A stretch of DNA of 64,000 nt from Pochonia chlamydosporia 170 (lineage: Eukaryota; Ascomycota; Sordariomycetes; Hypocreales; Clavicipitaceae), in contig NC_035795.1 in the NCBI RefSeq assembly GCF_001653235.2, positions 620,001 to 684,000 of the forward strand, given 5' to 3'. The notes beneath the pieces were generated by a model. It was not told the DNA's origin and did no database searches. It saw nothing but the letters and a program-made list of their open reading frames with translations. How positions within the stretch are numbered: the stretch's first letter is position 1; every line of letters starts with the position of its first letter. Positions 23,342 to 34,260 of the stretch are shown here, piece after piece. The position numbers were made by a program, and so were the translations under genes.

Positions 23342-24543
23342 TCAGTATAATAGAAGGTCTCGTAGCAATGCCCTTCTAGATGCATCAAATCCAATCCCAT
23401 CAAGGTAAGCATCCAATCCTCCAAACGTCACGTCCAAATGCTTCTGTATCCCAACAACTAGGTCAGACGCCGTGACTGCCCACTCATCCGTCAGGCCAAT
23501 TTGTCGAATTTCAGCCAATCTCTCGTCTTTGTCTGTCTCGAGGGCCAGGTCCGTCAGAAGATAGTCATGCTCAATCGCATCCGGTGGAATATCAAGTATC
23601 ATCAGGATTAAAATACAAATCAGTCCTGTCACAAAGCAATGATTAGAGCTAGTTAACTCCTTCGAATCACGCTGACACGCAAGACACACCTGTTCTATCT
23701 TTTCCCTGAGTGCAGTGTACTAAAACAGGTAACGTGCTTGATGAGGTATACAAGTCAAGAGCCTGGCGAATTTCGGCGCCAGAATGGTCGACGGTGTCGA
23801 TGCCAAGACCGACAAGGCCCCGCGGGAGCATGACCTCAGTTGCGATGAGCTTCACTGCTTCTATTCGGTATCCGAAGATGAAGAGCCCGATGACCTTGCT
23901 GATGCTCTCGTGTCAGTTTCACACATTGTGACATGAGCGTCAGAGCACTCACAAGAAGCTCCACCATGACAATTGACTAAGAAGATGTCTCTCAAACGGC
24001 CGGCCCGTGATTTTGATCTCTTCATAATTTATGTCGTCAATGTGAGGTAGAGGCTGTGGGGAAGAAAACCAAGAAGTATTCCTGTTATTTTCATCTTGTA
24101 ACTTTTGCGCTTGCTTGAGCAGTTCAGTTCTATAATGCAGAATTGGTTAGAATGCAAATTGTGAGGCTAAGTTAGGCCGGGAGACTTGCTTGGTTCGAAG
24201 ATCTATTATAGTTTTTATACCCAGTTCATCACGAAGGATTGCCTTGTCTGTGGCGGAAGCATCATCTACATGAGATTAGTTTAGATGAAAAGAAGACGCA
24301 TTGCTTTCGATTTTGAGGGAACATTAATCACCTGGTCTTGCAGAACGGAATATAAATCCTTCACGAACCCGTCTGAAAATATGGTTTGATATTAGTTTAC
24401 TGGTAAGCGGAGGATGTGTTGTGGCTTAAGGAGGTGAGTATTTGTAGTATTGATGTGACGCACTTTTGGCCCAGATACTTGTTGACAGTTTGGCCAACAT
24501 CTCGGAAGTTGAGTATACATTGGAGCTGGATGGCCACAGCCAT
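23342..24543 (-). CDS. Atypical tyrosine/serine phosphatase (Y_phosphatase3 type)
   Basis: Cys-based phosphatase of about 288 residues. Exons are 24543-24464, 24372-24332, 24265-24190, 24129-23953, 23898-23690 and 23625-23342. The P-loop HCTQGKDRTG (C-x5-R) spans the last intron. Upstream are the family blocks LNFRDVG, REGFIFRSARPDDAS and IIDLRTKTE. The intron 24189-24130 starts with GC (GCAAGT) rather than GT; using the nearby GT instead puts a stop in frame. The start is uncertain: ATG at 24543 gives only ten residues before the NFRDVG motif. An upstream open stretch ending at about 24630 with a possible donor could be an extra exon, but I found no ATG for it. The gene converges with the tRNA methyltransferase only 69 bp away. 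Confidence 0.78.
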
Positions 24544-25306
24544 TGCTTTGTACCAAACGGCCTGATCTGCTACGAAATGGTTTGTCTTGTCAAGTTCTTG
24601 GCATGTTCCGTACGCCAATTTCCATAAGTACCTGATTGAGAACTCCCAGTAGCTGATGGTCTCCTATTATCAAGTTGACCTGTCCTGCTGGTTCCTTGGA
24701 CAGAGCATCAGAAGTTCCGAATTGGCCTGCCTGGCCGTTCGATCAATCAGCTATGCGAAAGAGACAATGGGAGCCAAGTTGGATCCGACTACCGTCCTTG
24801 GCAACCTTTCAACCAAGACAGGTCGGGTCTAGCGTACGTAGTTCGTTGTACCACGATGTTAGGTAAGACACTCGTCAAAAATTGATCAAAAATCCCTGCG
24901 CCACCATGGCGGCTGTGCAGTAGCTGGAGCGGGCTCCTTGCGGTGAGCGGGCAATTGAATCCACCAGACCTAGCTCAAAATGATATGGACCATCGAAGCT
25001 GGGCGAGCGGGTCGCAAGTTGCTTGCCAGGCTTCAATTGAGATGGAGCTCAAACTGCTGGTGCACCAGTTGCCCCCATTGTTTTGGTCGGACGGAGCAAC
25101 CGAAAAGTAAAACGACGTCATTCGCGGCTCAATTGAGCGACACCATTCCAATTGCGGCAGCTTCATGACAGGGCATGGAGACACCAGACCAGTTCAATCA
25201 ACGACTCCCTCCATGGCAGATGCCTTTGATTGAATTGAACGAGCAGCTACAGCAACACACAGCACACAGCACACACTGCGCCTCAGCTCTGGAAGTTGCC
25301 GGCACA

Positions 25307-25315
25307 TACTCCGTA
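25307..25315 (-). repeat. TACGGAGTA intergenic motif, copy 6
   Basis: Exact minus-strand match. Confidence 0.6.
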
Positions 25316-26142
25316 CATAACCTTTGCCGTTACAATACCAGACAGTTTTAAGCTCTTGTGGCTTGCAATACGGCGCTGCTGCAGTCTTTTGTCTTTCAGC
25401 AGCACAAGGATAGGCTTGGGCCTTGCGGCCAGCCGTTAATACCTGGTCGGACGAAAACGGATTGCGGATTGGCCGTTGGGAGACAAAGTCAATCAATCAA
25501 CGGGAAGTGCTGTAGTTTTCTGTTGCTTGTTGACTGCAGAAGCCAAAAATCTGGACAGACATCTCCTCCGTATGGGCCATTGCATCAATCGTCAAATTAT
25601 TGACCCAACCAGCCCAAGGAAAGATCTGAAGCTCGATCCTCCAAGCTCCTTCGAAGCACTAGTTTGCAAGGACTGATCGAGTTCCACAGTCTTACAACGA
25701 ACAGCCTGATGCAGTCAGTGCCAAGGTCTGCAGATTTGATGAACCAACCAGACGGCCCCAGTCGAGGCGGAACTATCCTGCTGCCATGCACTGCACTGCA
25801 CCGCACCGCACCGCACTGCACAAGACGTACCATGTCAGTTCTGCGGCAAATGACGAGCTAGGTATGGCATGTGTTTGAGCTTGTATGAGGAGGGTTCCAC
25901 GCCCGAACGGCCGGTGATGTCCCAACAGTCGACCAGAACTGCTTTGCGTCTGTTGGCTGCGAGCTCGTCAGTGGACTTGCCAATTAGCTCCAGTATTCAG
26001 AGTACAGGTTTATTGAACACCCGCTCGCCAGCCAAGTCAGGCTGTTTTGGATGGTTCACTGGACCCTTGCCGGCATCATCGGCATGGCGTTTTGGCGTAG
26101 GGTTGCTGTGCTGCCGTCTGGTGTATTGCTTTGCAGTCTTAG

Positions 26143-26163
26143 TACTCCGTACCAGGCGGAGTA
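26143..26163. repeat. TACGGAGTA motif copy 7 within a perfect hairpin
   Basis: TACTCCGTA (26143-26151) is followed by CGGAGTA (26157-26163). TACTCCG and CGGAGTA form a perfect 7-bp inverted repeat around a 7-nt loop. Confidence 0.65.
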
Positions 26164-27162
26164 ATAAACTGCGGAGCCACCAGACCGTAGAGCCAGAGTA
26201 CCAAGATCTGCCGGAGGGTCAATCGCAAAACTCAATGACGTCAGACCACCCACCAAGCTATCCGGGGAAGGGCCAAACACAAGCAGGTCACCGCAACGCA
26301 TCGGCCACAAGCTTGACTCGACGCCAGGGATGGGAAATTCATCAGTCCAGTCCACTCCAGTCGGCCAGCCCTGTCCAACCCAGGCCAGCCCTGCCCACCC
26401 AGCGATACCTGTTCTTCATCACCACTGACTACCGCGCAGTCAAGTACTCGTGCTAACTATTGTTAGTGTTAGCTTTTGTCGAGTGGCCGGTGAGCGATCC
26501 TTGGCGCAGACTTGCTGCCGTCCCTCATCTAATTTCCCATTGCCCAGAATAAAACCAACATCTGTCCCCGGTTTGCACGGCTCATTCCCTCCCGATCTGC
26601 ATGAACCAAGCAAACGACAGCATTGTGTTTTTCACTTTGGAAATCCTCCCCTCCATCGCAAGAAAGAAAGCTGGTCTTCCTCTTCTTCTTCCTTCACCAT
26701 TTGGTGTTTGGCTTCTCACTGCCTATCAATTCGTACACTGACAACATTGAGGCCCGGATCTGGCGTGATAGTAATATCTCCGGGTTCTCACCTGTGGAGC
26801 AATCCCTGTCGACAGCTCCCAGAGCTCATAGTGTAGGCATTTGAGAAGACCAACATCAACACGAAACGATCTGCCCCTCCAAGCTGACCAACATTATTCA
26901 GTCGGAAGCTTCCGAGGCGGTGTGATATTCAGCGCTTGGCAAATAATCGAATGACTTCTTGATAAGCGAGGGGAAAATCGAATAATTTTATCGCATTCTC
27001 GCCGCCGCGCGAAGAACTCAATCCCTTGTCACCAAGAGCCGATAGTCGTGACGCAAGAGCCGGCTGGGAACGAACCAAGGAGACTGACCAGACCACGACT
27101 CCACCAGTGACATTCCGCCCAGTGCCGCCACCGGAAACCATTGCAACCAAGAGCCACAGACC

Positions 27163-30100
27163 ATGGCCACCGCAAAGACGCCCGCGCAACAGGCGCCACC
27201 AACAAGTAAGTCAGACAGAAACGAAAATTGAAGCCTCATAGGCACGCCTGTGCAGCAGGGAGAAGTGCCAGTGAGTGCGGCGCAAGGTGCGCTGGAAGCA
27301 AACTTTGAACTTTGGCAACAGCAAACGGCATGGCTGCAACTATGACAATACAAAAAAGAAAGAAGAAGAAACTGTCCGCCGCAGTGTCACCACAGGGATC
27401 TTGGCAAAGCTGTCATGTCACCCCACTCACTCACTCAGTCGCGCGCACTGCATGTCTGGTCTGGTGTGTTTGTCGGATCTGGGACATGGACATGGGACAA
27501 GGAACATGGAGTCAATCCATGCCTGCCTGCGTGGTTGAAGCTGGGAGCTGGTAGCTGGAAGCTGGAAGCTGTCATGGAGCTCCATGTCCAACCCGGCCGC
27601 AGCTTCCTCTATTAGGACCCTGGTTCCTCGGTCCCTTCCGCAGCTTCCACAAATCTGACGCAATGCTCACTCTCGTTCCTGCTCGCTTTCAATTCATCAA
27701 CTGCCATCCTTCTTGCCCTATTCAACGTTTGCAGAGCTCCTGCCAAGGGCATCGCTCGCACTTGCCAAAAATTGAAGTTGCCTAGCCCTCAACCTCAATC
27801 TCGCTTTCATTCCTAAAGGTGCTACTCCGACGTACATAGGAGCACCGCACCCGACTGACAGCAGAGTACTGACTTGCTCTCCACCTCATAGTTCAAAATA
27901 ATACTGGCCGAATCAAGTACGCCGACCCTCGCAGTTTACCAAGCTTCCCTTCGTCGGGGCTAGCCTCCGACGGTGCTGCAGCCAGCGCCGCTGCGTCGCT
28001 TGGCTGGTCGAACCAGAAGCCCATAGATCTGTGGAAGCCTGATCCATCTTCTTCAGCATCTGCCGCCGCTGTGCTTGCCAAAGACTACAAAATGTCGCCG
28101 CAATGGGAACCGACAGCACAGTCAGACGGCCACAAGGCTGCGCTTCTTGCTGTTGGCTCTGCTGGCGCCGCCCTCAAGAAAACCAATACCTCCAAGTCTA
28201 GCACTTCTCAAAACACATGGGGCAACTCTGCTGCGAATCAAGCTTTCCATGCCAACAGGCCCGCCTCTGCAGAACCAGTAAGCTTGGCGCACGGTAGCTC
28301 AGCTGCTACACAAGCCTTCAAGGAGAATAGATCTCAGTCCATGAAGAAGCCTCACCGGCCCCAGACACCTCCAGGAGACAAGTCTCTCGTAGCTGCCAAG
28401 GGAGCCATGAAACGTCCAATCTCATCCACGGGGCTGGGTGATGTTCAAGCATCCGAAGCCAGTGCTGCCGCCAGTGCGCTCAACGGCGCTACCTTGGCTC
28501 ACCGCCAGTCCATGAAGGCAAAGCCGGGACACGAAGTCGGTTCCGTTTCTGTTACGACGATGACTCGAAATATGTTTACTTCCAATCCACCCGTCAAACC
28601 TGAGGTCGACGAGCGCACTTACAATGAAAAGATCCATCAATCCGCAGTCGAAATGGCCAAGAAGATGTATGCCAGACAGCAAATCATGGGCGATCAAGCC
28701 AAAGACGGACAAGAACAAGACTCTGGGCCATCTCAGCCCAATCAATATGTCAACCTTCAAGATGCAGCCTATAAACAGGCCCAGGCACGCCTTGCTAAGC
28801 TTCACGATGAGTACCAGCAAAGCCGAGAATACCAAGAGTACTATGGCAACGAGAAGACCAGCCCGAAACACAGATTCTCTGTGTCTAATAAGCTGCGACG
28901 CCGAGGTTCGGACAGCGATGATGATTTGGATGACCGAAAGCAATCAGAAAAGATTCGCGAGCAAATGTCCATGTTCTCCAGCAAGCTATCGCAGGTAGAC
29001 AAGGACAAGAGAGAAAAAGACCGTGAGGCACTTCTTGCTGCAGCACAGCGCAACGTCAAGGCCCGGCTGCATGGCATGGACGAGAAGGTGTACCAAGAGA
29101 CAGGCAGAGCTAACCCCAGCTTGATCACTGACTGGGAAGCCAAGGCCCAAAAGGCTGCTCAGACGCGACACGAGTCCCGAACGGAGCATAAGGGCAAGAT
29201 AGATATTGGAGGCGGCATGTTTATGACACAAGAAGAGATTGACGCCATTGCCTCAAAGAAGATTAAGCCGGTGCTTGACGATATCAACGACAAGGCCGAG
29301 ACTGAGCGTGAGAGACAGGAGGTGCTTAAATTGGAGGAGCAGGCAAGACGCGAGCAGGCCGAGAAGGAGAAGGTTCGAGATCGCGAGGCTAAGGAAATTG
29401 CCAAGAAAACCAAAGGTATTTTTTACTAATGTTGCAACCCTGGTTTATTTCAATCTGCCGGGACTAACGCGCAGTATTACAGAAGAGGAAAGACAAGAGG
29501 AAAAGGCTAAAAAGCTGCAAGAAAAAATGGATGAAAAGGCTCGAAAGGAAGAGGAGAAGGCCAAGAGGGACGAAGAGAAGGCTGCCAAGGCTGAACAGAA
29601 GCGTCAGGCCAAGGAGGGGAAGCGAAAATCGAAGCATGGACCAGCTGCAGTTGCAGCTCCCACATCTCACCAGGAAGAGGATGCAGCGGTAACGGACGAC
29701 AATCAGATCACCCACGAGGAGGAAACTCGCGGCGAATCTGCAGAAGAACCCGGCCGTAGTGCCAGCGTCGCCATGGCCGACAACAACACCGTTGAAGCGT
29801 CAGGAGCATCGCAGCACAAGGTTGAAGGGTCAACTTCACCCACGTCAAAGGTCAAAGGATGGATCAAGAATCGATTCTCTCGCGGCAAGTCGATTGGCGA
29901 GCAGGATAAAAAGAGGAGGAGCTTCTTTGGCGGTGCCTCTATGAAGGACCACACCGGCAACGGTAGTGCGGCCAGCATAGAGAATAGGTCTACTAGCATG
30001 CATGACGTTGCGATGGCTGGCAAGACTGGCGAGGAGGGTGAGGCAGCCAAGCGCGATGCAGCCAAAGAGACTGTCCACAACGATGCAGAGAGAGATTCTC

Positions 30101-30306
30101 AAGGTGTGAGTCCTGTCAGTACTCCACTGGAGGAGGAGAGGGAACTTGGTGATCACATGGAAAGCAAAAAAGATGATGCTGAGGAAGAGGAACGACCGAG
30201 CCGCAAAGCCAGCCTTGATCCTCCTCGTCCTATTGCAGATCCCGTCATCCGCACCAGCAGCAGCCCAACTCGTGACTCCCGGTTCCGGGAGGAAATGGAC
30301 CGATGA
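27163..30306 (+). CDS. EIS1: Eisosome protein 1 (EIS1)
   Basis: Predicted eisosome component of the cytoplasmic face of the plasma membrane, 796 residues. Exons are 27163-27205, 27892-29415 and 29483-30306. The first coding exon encodes MATAKTPAQQAPPT and joins at a phase-1 junction to QNNTGRIKYADPRSLPS. Family features are the N-terminal block with AGAALK-like and W(G/K)P motifs (LGWSNQKPIDLWKP, KMSPQWEPTAQSDGHKAALL) and the central NMFTSNPPVKPEVDERTYNE. A long charged coiled coil then runs to about residue 600 (REREEVLKLEE-like), followed by an acidic disordered tail. The first intron is 686 nt, far longer than the others here; the first exon is therefore less certain than the main one. Confidence 0.88.
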
Positions 30307-30841
30307 TGGGAGGTATATGAAGTTTCTTGTGTGCGCCATATGAGTGGCATTTCCAATGGTGTTTGGGGTACTTGATGGTGCAGCCGGCGAGCGGCGTAAT
30401 GGCTTGATGTGTTTCAAAGATTTGCCAATTGGGTAGTATGTCATTGGAAAAATACCATTTTGGAGGGCTGTTACCAGTTGTGATTTGGGTGTAGTGTTGC
30501 CAGTAATGTTGGGCATGTTGGGGAAGTTGGGTACTTATGCGACGATAAAAACGAGAGTGTAAGTGTACTGATGTTGGATAATTCATAGTCCATGTCAATT
30601 AATGTCATTATGTACATGTCTCGCTCGCCAATGAGGAGAGGACGTAAAGTCTAATGCAATAAAGGGAAGTCCAAATCAAAACGCCGTATAGTCCTACACG
30701 TATCCATACGTATTGAGGCCATGAGAAGCAGGTGTCTCTCACATAGAGTCCCTTCACTGTCTGTCGTCTCTTCCCGCCTATCATGTCTATTCAGACTTGC
30801 TGTACGCGACAGGGTTGATAGCCTTTCGTTTTAAAGGGTCC
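30307..30841. other. Convergent 3' intergenic region
   Basis: This lies between EIS1 and the Frag1/DRAM/Sfk1 gene. I see nothing beyond 3' untranslated-like sequence. Confidence 0.55.
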
Positions 30842-31800
30842 TTATTTTGTGCCTTTTTCTTGGATTTTGAATTTAAAAATGAGCGGCATTCTGTCGACGA
30901 CGTAGCCATTCCCGTTGACGTCATGATGACCATTTGCATGCAACCCATCCTCCATAAGATGAGGCTTCTCAAATCTCGCAGAATGGCTCTTTGTATGGAC
31001 GGCAGGCTTAAGATCAATAATAAAAGAGGCGACGTAAAAGGTGAATATGAATGCGATGACCCATTCAAAAATGGCAGCCACATTGTTCTGGTGCGTAAAG
31101 TTGGTGGCAATGAACACAATCGCGAGAACAAACTCCACCAGAATAAAGGTGAGTTTAATCCAGAAAGACGACCGTAGTATCCGATGTTCTCGGTTCTCTG
31201 CGTAAGAAAAGCAAAATTAGCAACAAAACAAATAAAGCTGCCAATGAATGCTGTCGAAGAACTTACTGATTCCAAGTCGCTGATACTCCCAGCACGTAAA
31301 CACAGCAGACAGCCAATACCCCCCAATAAAAAGCAGCAGAAACACATCATGCAGCCTCTTATGGCGCCAGGTATCAAAAATAGACAGCAAAATCAATCCC
31401 GCGGCACCGACGACCGCAAAAAAGATGCTCAACCACACGAGCACCCTCTCCCCGGAGGACTGGTTGCGCACCAGCCGCCCCCGGTGTCGTAGCCAGCGCT
31501 CAGCGAAGAAGGCCAGATCCAAAAGGACGACTGTGACGACCGAGCCGGCTATGAAGAGCGGCTTGAGCTCCTGGGCGCCAATGTCGCTGATGTAGGCTAT
31601 TGTGCCGCCGCGGCCCATGGACGGGTATATCCGGCGGTTGGTGTCGACGATCCAGTGGAGGAGCATGCCGAGGAGCATGCCTAGCCATACTAGGGAGGAG
31701 AGGACTGGGAGAAGCTTTTGAGCGTGGTTAGTGAGTTGGTTGGTTGTGGTGGTAGGGAGAGTGTTGGTACCCAGTATGAGAAGAAGCCTTGTAAAGCCAT
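30842..31800 (-). CDS. Frag1/DRAM/Sfk1 family membrane protein
   Basis: Polytopic membrane protein of 277 residues. Exons are 31800-31771, 31714-31267 and 31197-30842. It begins MALQGFFSYW and continues LLPVLSSLVWLGMLLGMLLH; about six transmembrane helices follow (for example LFIAGSVVTVVLLDLAFFAE, VLVWLSIFFAVVGAAGLILL, HDVFLLLFIGGYWLSAVFTC, FVLAIVFIATNF, AIFEWVIAFIFTFYVASFII). The motif ERWLRHRGRL and the block IFDTWRHKRLHDVF are typical of the fungal members. Yeast Sfk1 helps recruit PI4-kinase and affects lipid asymmetry; animal DRAMs act in autophagy. Which role applies here cannot be told. It is head-to-head with the CDK7-type kinase. Confidence 0.88.
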
Positions 31801-32747
31801 GGTGAGTGTTGGGGGTTTGGCTTGGTTGTGTTGTATTGACGAAAGGTGATGCTTTGTTTGGGTATATATATAATGAGGTAAAACTACTTCGGGATGATGG
31901 CGTGGTCGAGTTGCTGAGGTTGTAGTTGAATGTCGTCACTTGGTGCATGTCTTCATAACTGGAATGCTGATGGGGAGAAGCCTTGACAGCAAAGAGGGTA
32001 TTTACGTCGAGTCGACAGGCGTATTCTTACAGCAATTTGCCGTGAGAAGGGAGATTGCGACAAAAAAAAAAATAGAAAGGAAAAGCGCTGGATTACATGA
32101 TCAGACAATTTCTCGCGGCGTGATGTATTAATCCACGCTCGGGGTTTGGTTTACACGGGTCCGCTATGGCCGGCGATGACGTACTTGACAGGGACAAACA
32201 AGGCGTTTGATGAACAAGCTCAGAAGCGGTACTCCGTAGTGTGTGACAACATCTGGTTGGAGAGCCACCGGTTAGTGGGGCCGCTTCATCACGCACACCA
32301 AGGAACGGGCACGCCGTACTTTGTATCTTGAATCTTGTTTGGAGCTTTTAGATGGGATCTTCAATCGATGGCCTGGTCCAAGGTCTGGTCTGTATCAGCC
32401 GAAATGGGAGCTTGAGGTACAATACTTCTTACATGGAGAACCTGAGGGCCAGCAATATGTCACCAAAGCAGTCACATCTACATGCTCACTACGCACATGT
32501 CCAAGTACCGCCACCGGATCGCACCAGTTCCCGATAAGATAAGCTCCAACCTCCATCGTCGCCTTCACTCCAATCGCATCTACACCAACACTACCAACGT
32601 GCAACACCCAACAATTGCTCACTGGCACATCTGCCACAACAACGATATAGCAATGAACCGCACCTCAACCACGTTTAGCTAACTCTACCTCTGCACCTCT
32701 TCACCCCGCTATCACGGCGCCAACATCATCCAACACACCCACCCACC
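31801..32747. promoter_or_regulatory. Divergent promoter of Sfk1-like gene and CDK7-type kinase
   Basis: A 947-bp head-to-head region with one TACGGAGTA motif at 32230-32238 and CT/CA-rich leader sequence before the kinase start. I see no gene within it. Confidence 0.45.
32230..32238 (-). repeat. TACGGAGTA intergenic motif, copy 8
   Basis: Exact minus-strand match in the divergent promoter. Confidence 0.6.
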
Positions 32748-34036
32748 ATGGCCGTCTCTCCCGTCGTCACAGTCACCCAAGAGCAGATGCGAACCCTAGC
32801 ATCACCGCTCAAGAACCTCGCCTCAGGGCCAAACTCATCCAATGGAACGCCGAAACCCGCCGTCGTGGCTCCAACATCCGGAGTCACGCTCCCCCCAACC
32901 ATGGACCTCTCCGAGCAGATGAATGAGGATGAGAAGCGAAAATACGCAAAAGGTACCTACTCCCCCTTCTCCTCCCTAAAAACCCCAAGATTCACCCACT
33001 AACCACCAGCGCACCACCTCCAGGCAAAAAACTCGGAGAAGGAACCTACGCCATAGTCTTCCTCGGGCACCTCCGCTCCAAGCCCTCCACCCTCGTGGCC
33101 ATCAAAAAGATCAAGATCCAGAAAGAATACACCGAGGGCATGGCCCCCGACGCCGTCCGCGAACTCAAACACCTCCAAGAACTACACCACCCAAACATCA
33201 TCTCCCTCCTCTCCGTCTTCTCCTCCAAGGACCAGAACCTCAACCTCGTGCTCGAGTACCTCCCCCTCGGGGACCTGGAGATGCTCATCCGCGACACCGA
33301 CCGCGTGCGCTACGGCGCCGCCGACATCAAAGCCTGGATGGGCATGCTCACCCGCGCAGTGTGGTTCTGCCACGAAAACTTCGTCCTGCACCGCGACATC
33401 AAGCCCAACAACTTGCTCATCGCCGCCGACGGGGAGGTCAAGCTCGCTGATTTCGGTCTCGCGCGCAGCTTCGCAGACCCCCACCAGAACATGACCTCCA
33501 ATGTCATCACGCGCTGGTACCGTCCCCCGGAGCTGCTCTTCGGCGCAAAGCACTACTCCGGCGCCGTGGACGTGTGGTCCGTCGGCACCGTCTTCGCCGA
33601 ACTGGTCATGCGTGCGCCCTTCCTCCCCGGCAACAATGAACTCGATCAAATTAAAATGATTTGCGAGGCCATCGGCACCCCAACAGATGATAACTGGCCG
33701 GGCGTCACGAAATTACCGGAATACACCGTCCCAGGACAACATCCCGTCCACGGCAAAGACTGGTACGAAGCACGCTTTGGAACCGTAGGAACAGACGGCG
33801 TAGATCTCCTCATGAAGACATTGTCACTAGACCCGAAGAAGCGCGTCACAGCAAAGGAAATGCTCCGCCACAAGTGGTGGCATTCGGAGCCGAAACCTAC
33901 TCGAAAGGAGGACCTGCCGCGGAAAACGAGCGGCGCAGAAGAAAAGATTGGTGCGGATCTAAAGAGGCGGCCTGGCGTGGTAGATGACGATAGGGGTGCA
34001 AAAGTGGCGAGAAAGTTGGATTTCGGGGGTCGCTGA
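32748..34036 (+). CDS. KIN28: CDK-activating / TFIIH kinase (Kin28/CDK7-type)
   Basis: Serine/threonine kinase of 405 residues that, with cyclin H, phosphorylates the RNA polymerase II CTD in TFIIH and may activate other CDKs. Exons are 32748-32952 and 33024-34036, joined inside YAKGKKLGEGTYA. Visible kinase elements are the glycine loop GEGTYA, the lysine in VAIKKIKI, the C-helix APDAVRELKHLQEL, the catalytic loop HRDIKPNNLL, DFGLARSF and the T-loop NMTSNVITRWYRPPELLFGA. The tail residues RKEDLPRK are typical of CDK7 orthologues. A 70-residue N-terminal extension rich in serine and proline precedes the kinase. It uses a GC-rich codon set compared with its neighbours. Confidence 0.93.
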
Positions 34037-34260
34037 ATCTCTTTTTTTTTTCACGTCTCTTTCATTTCCAACATCTGGTCTGCATGGTGGATGGGTATCA
34101 TGTACCATTAGAATAGGATGAGTGCATTGGGTAATTGGCGTTTACGTTACTGAACAGGCAGTCATTTGCTTCAAAAAGAATACTCCATGGCACATAGCCT
34201 TCTATCGATTTTGATCGTGACTCCTTAAGTAAGGTTTACCATAGTCACAGCATATCCATG

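Larger units (their letters stand above)
24544..27162. other. Gene-poor 2.6-kb region
   Basis: No convincing gene. The 195-codon frame at 25869-26456 is open but serine-rich and lacks family features, so I leave it out. The stretch has two TACGGAGTA copies, a CACTG/CACCG pentamer run around 25790-25820 and short CA-rich microsatellites near 25252-25275. The right end is the promoter of EIS1. Confidence 0.5.

Noticed and set aside
25869..26456. Plus-strand open frame of 195 codons
   Set aside because: No recognisable motif, irregular composition, and it lies in a repeat-containing gene-poor region.
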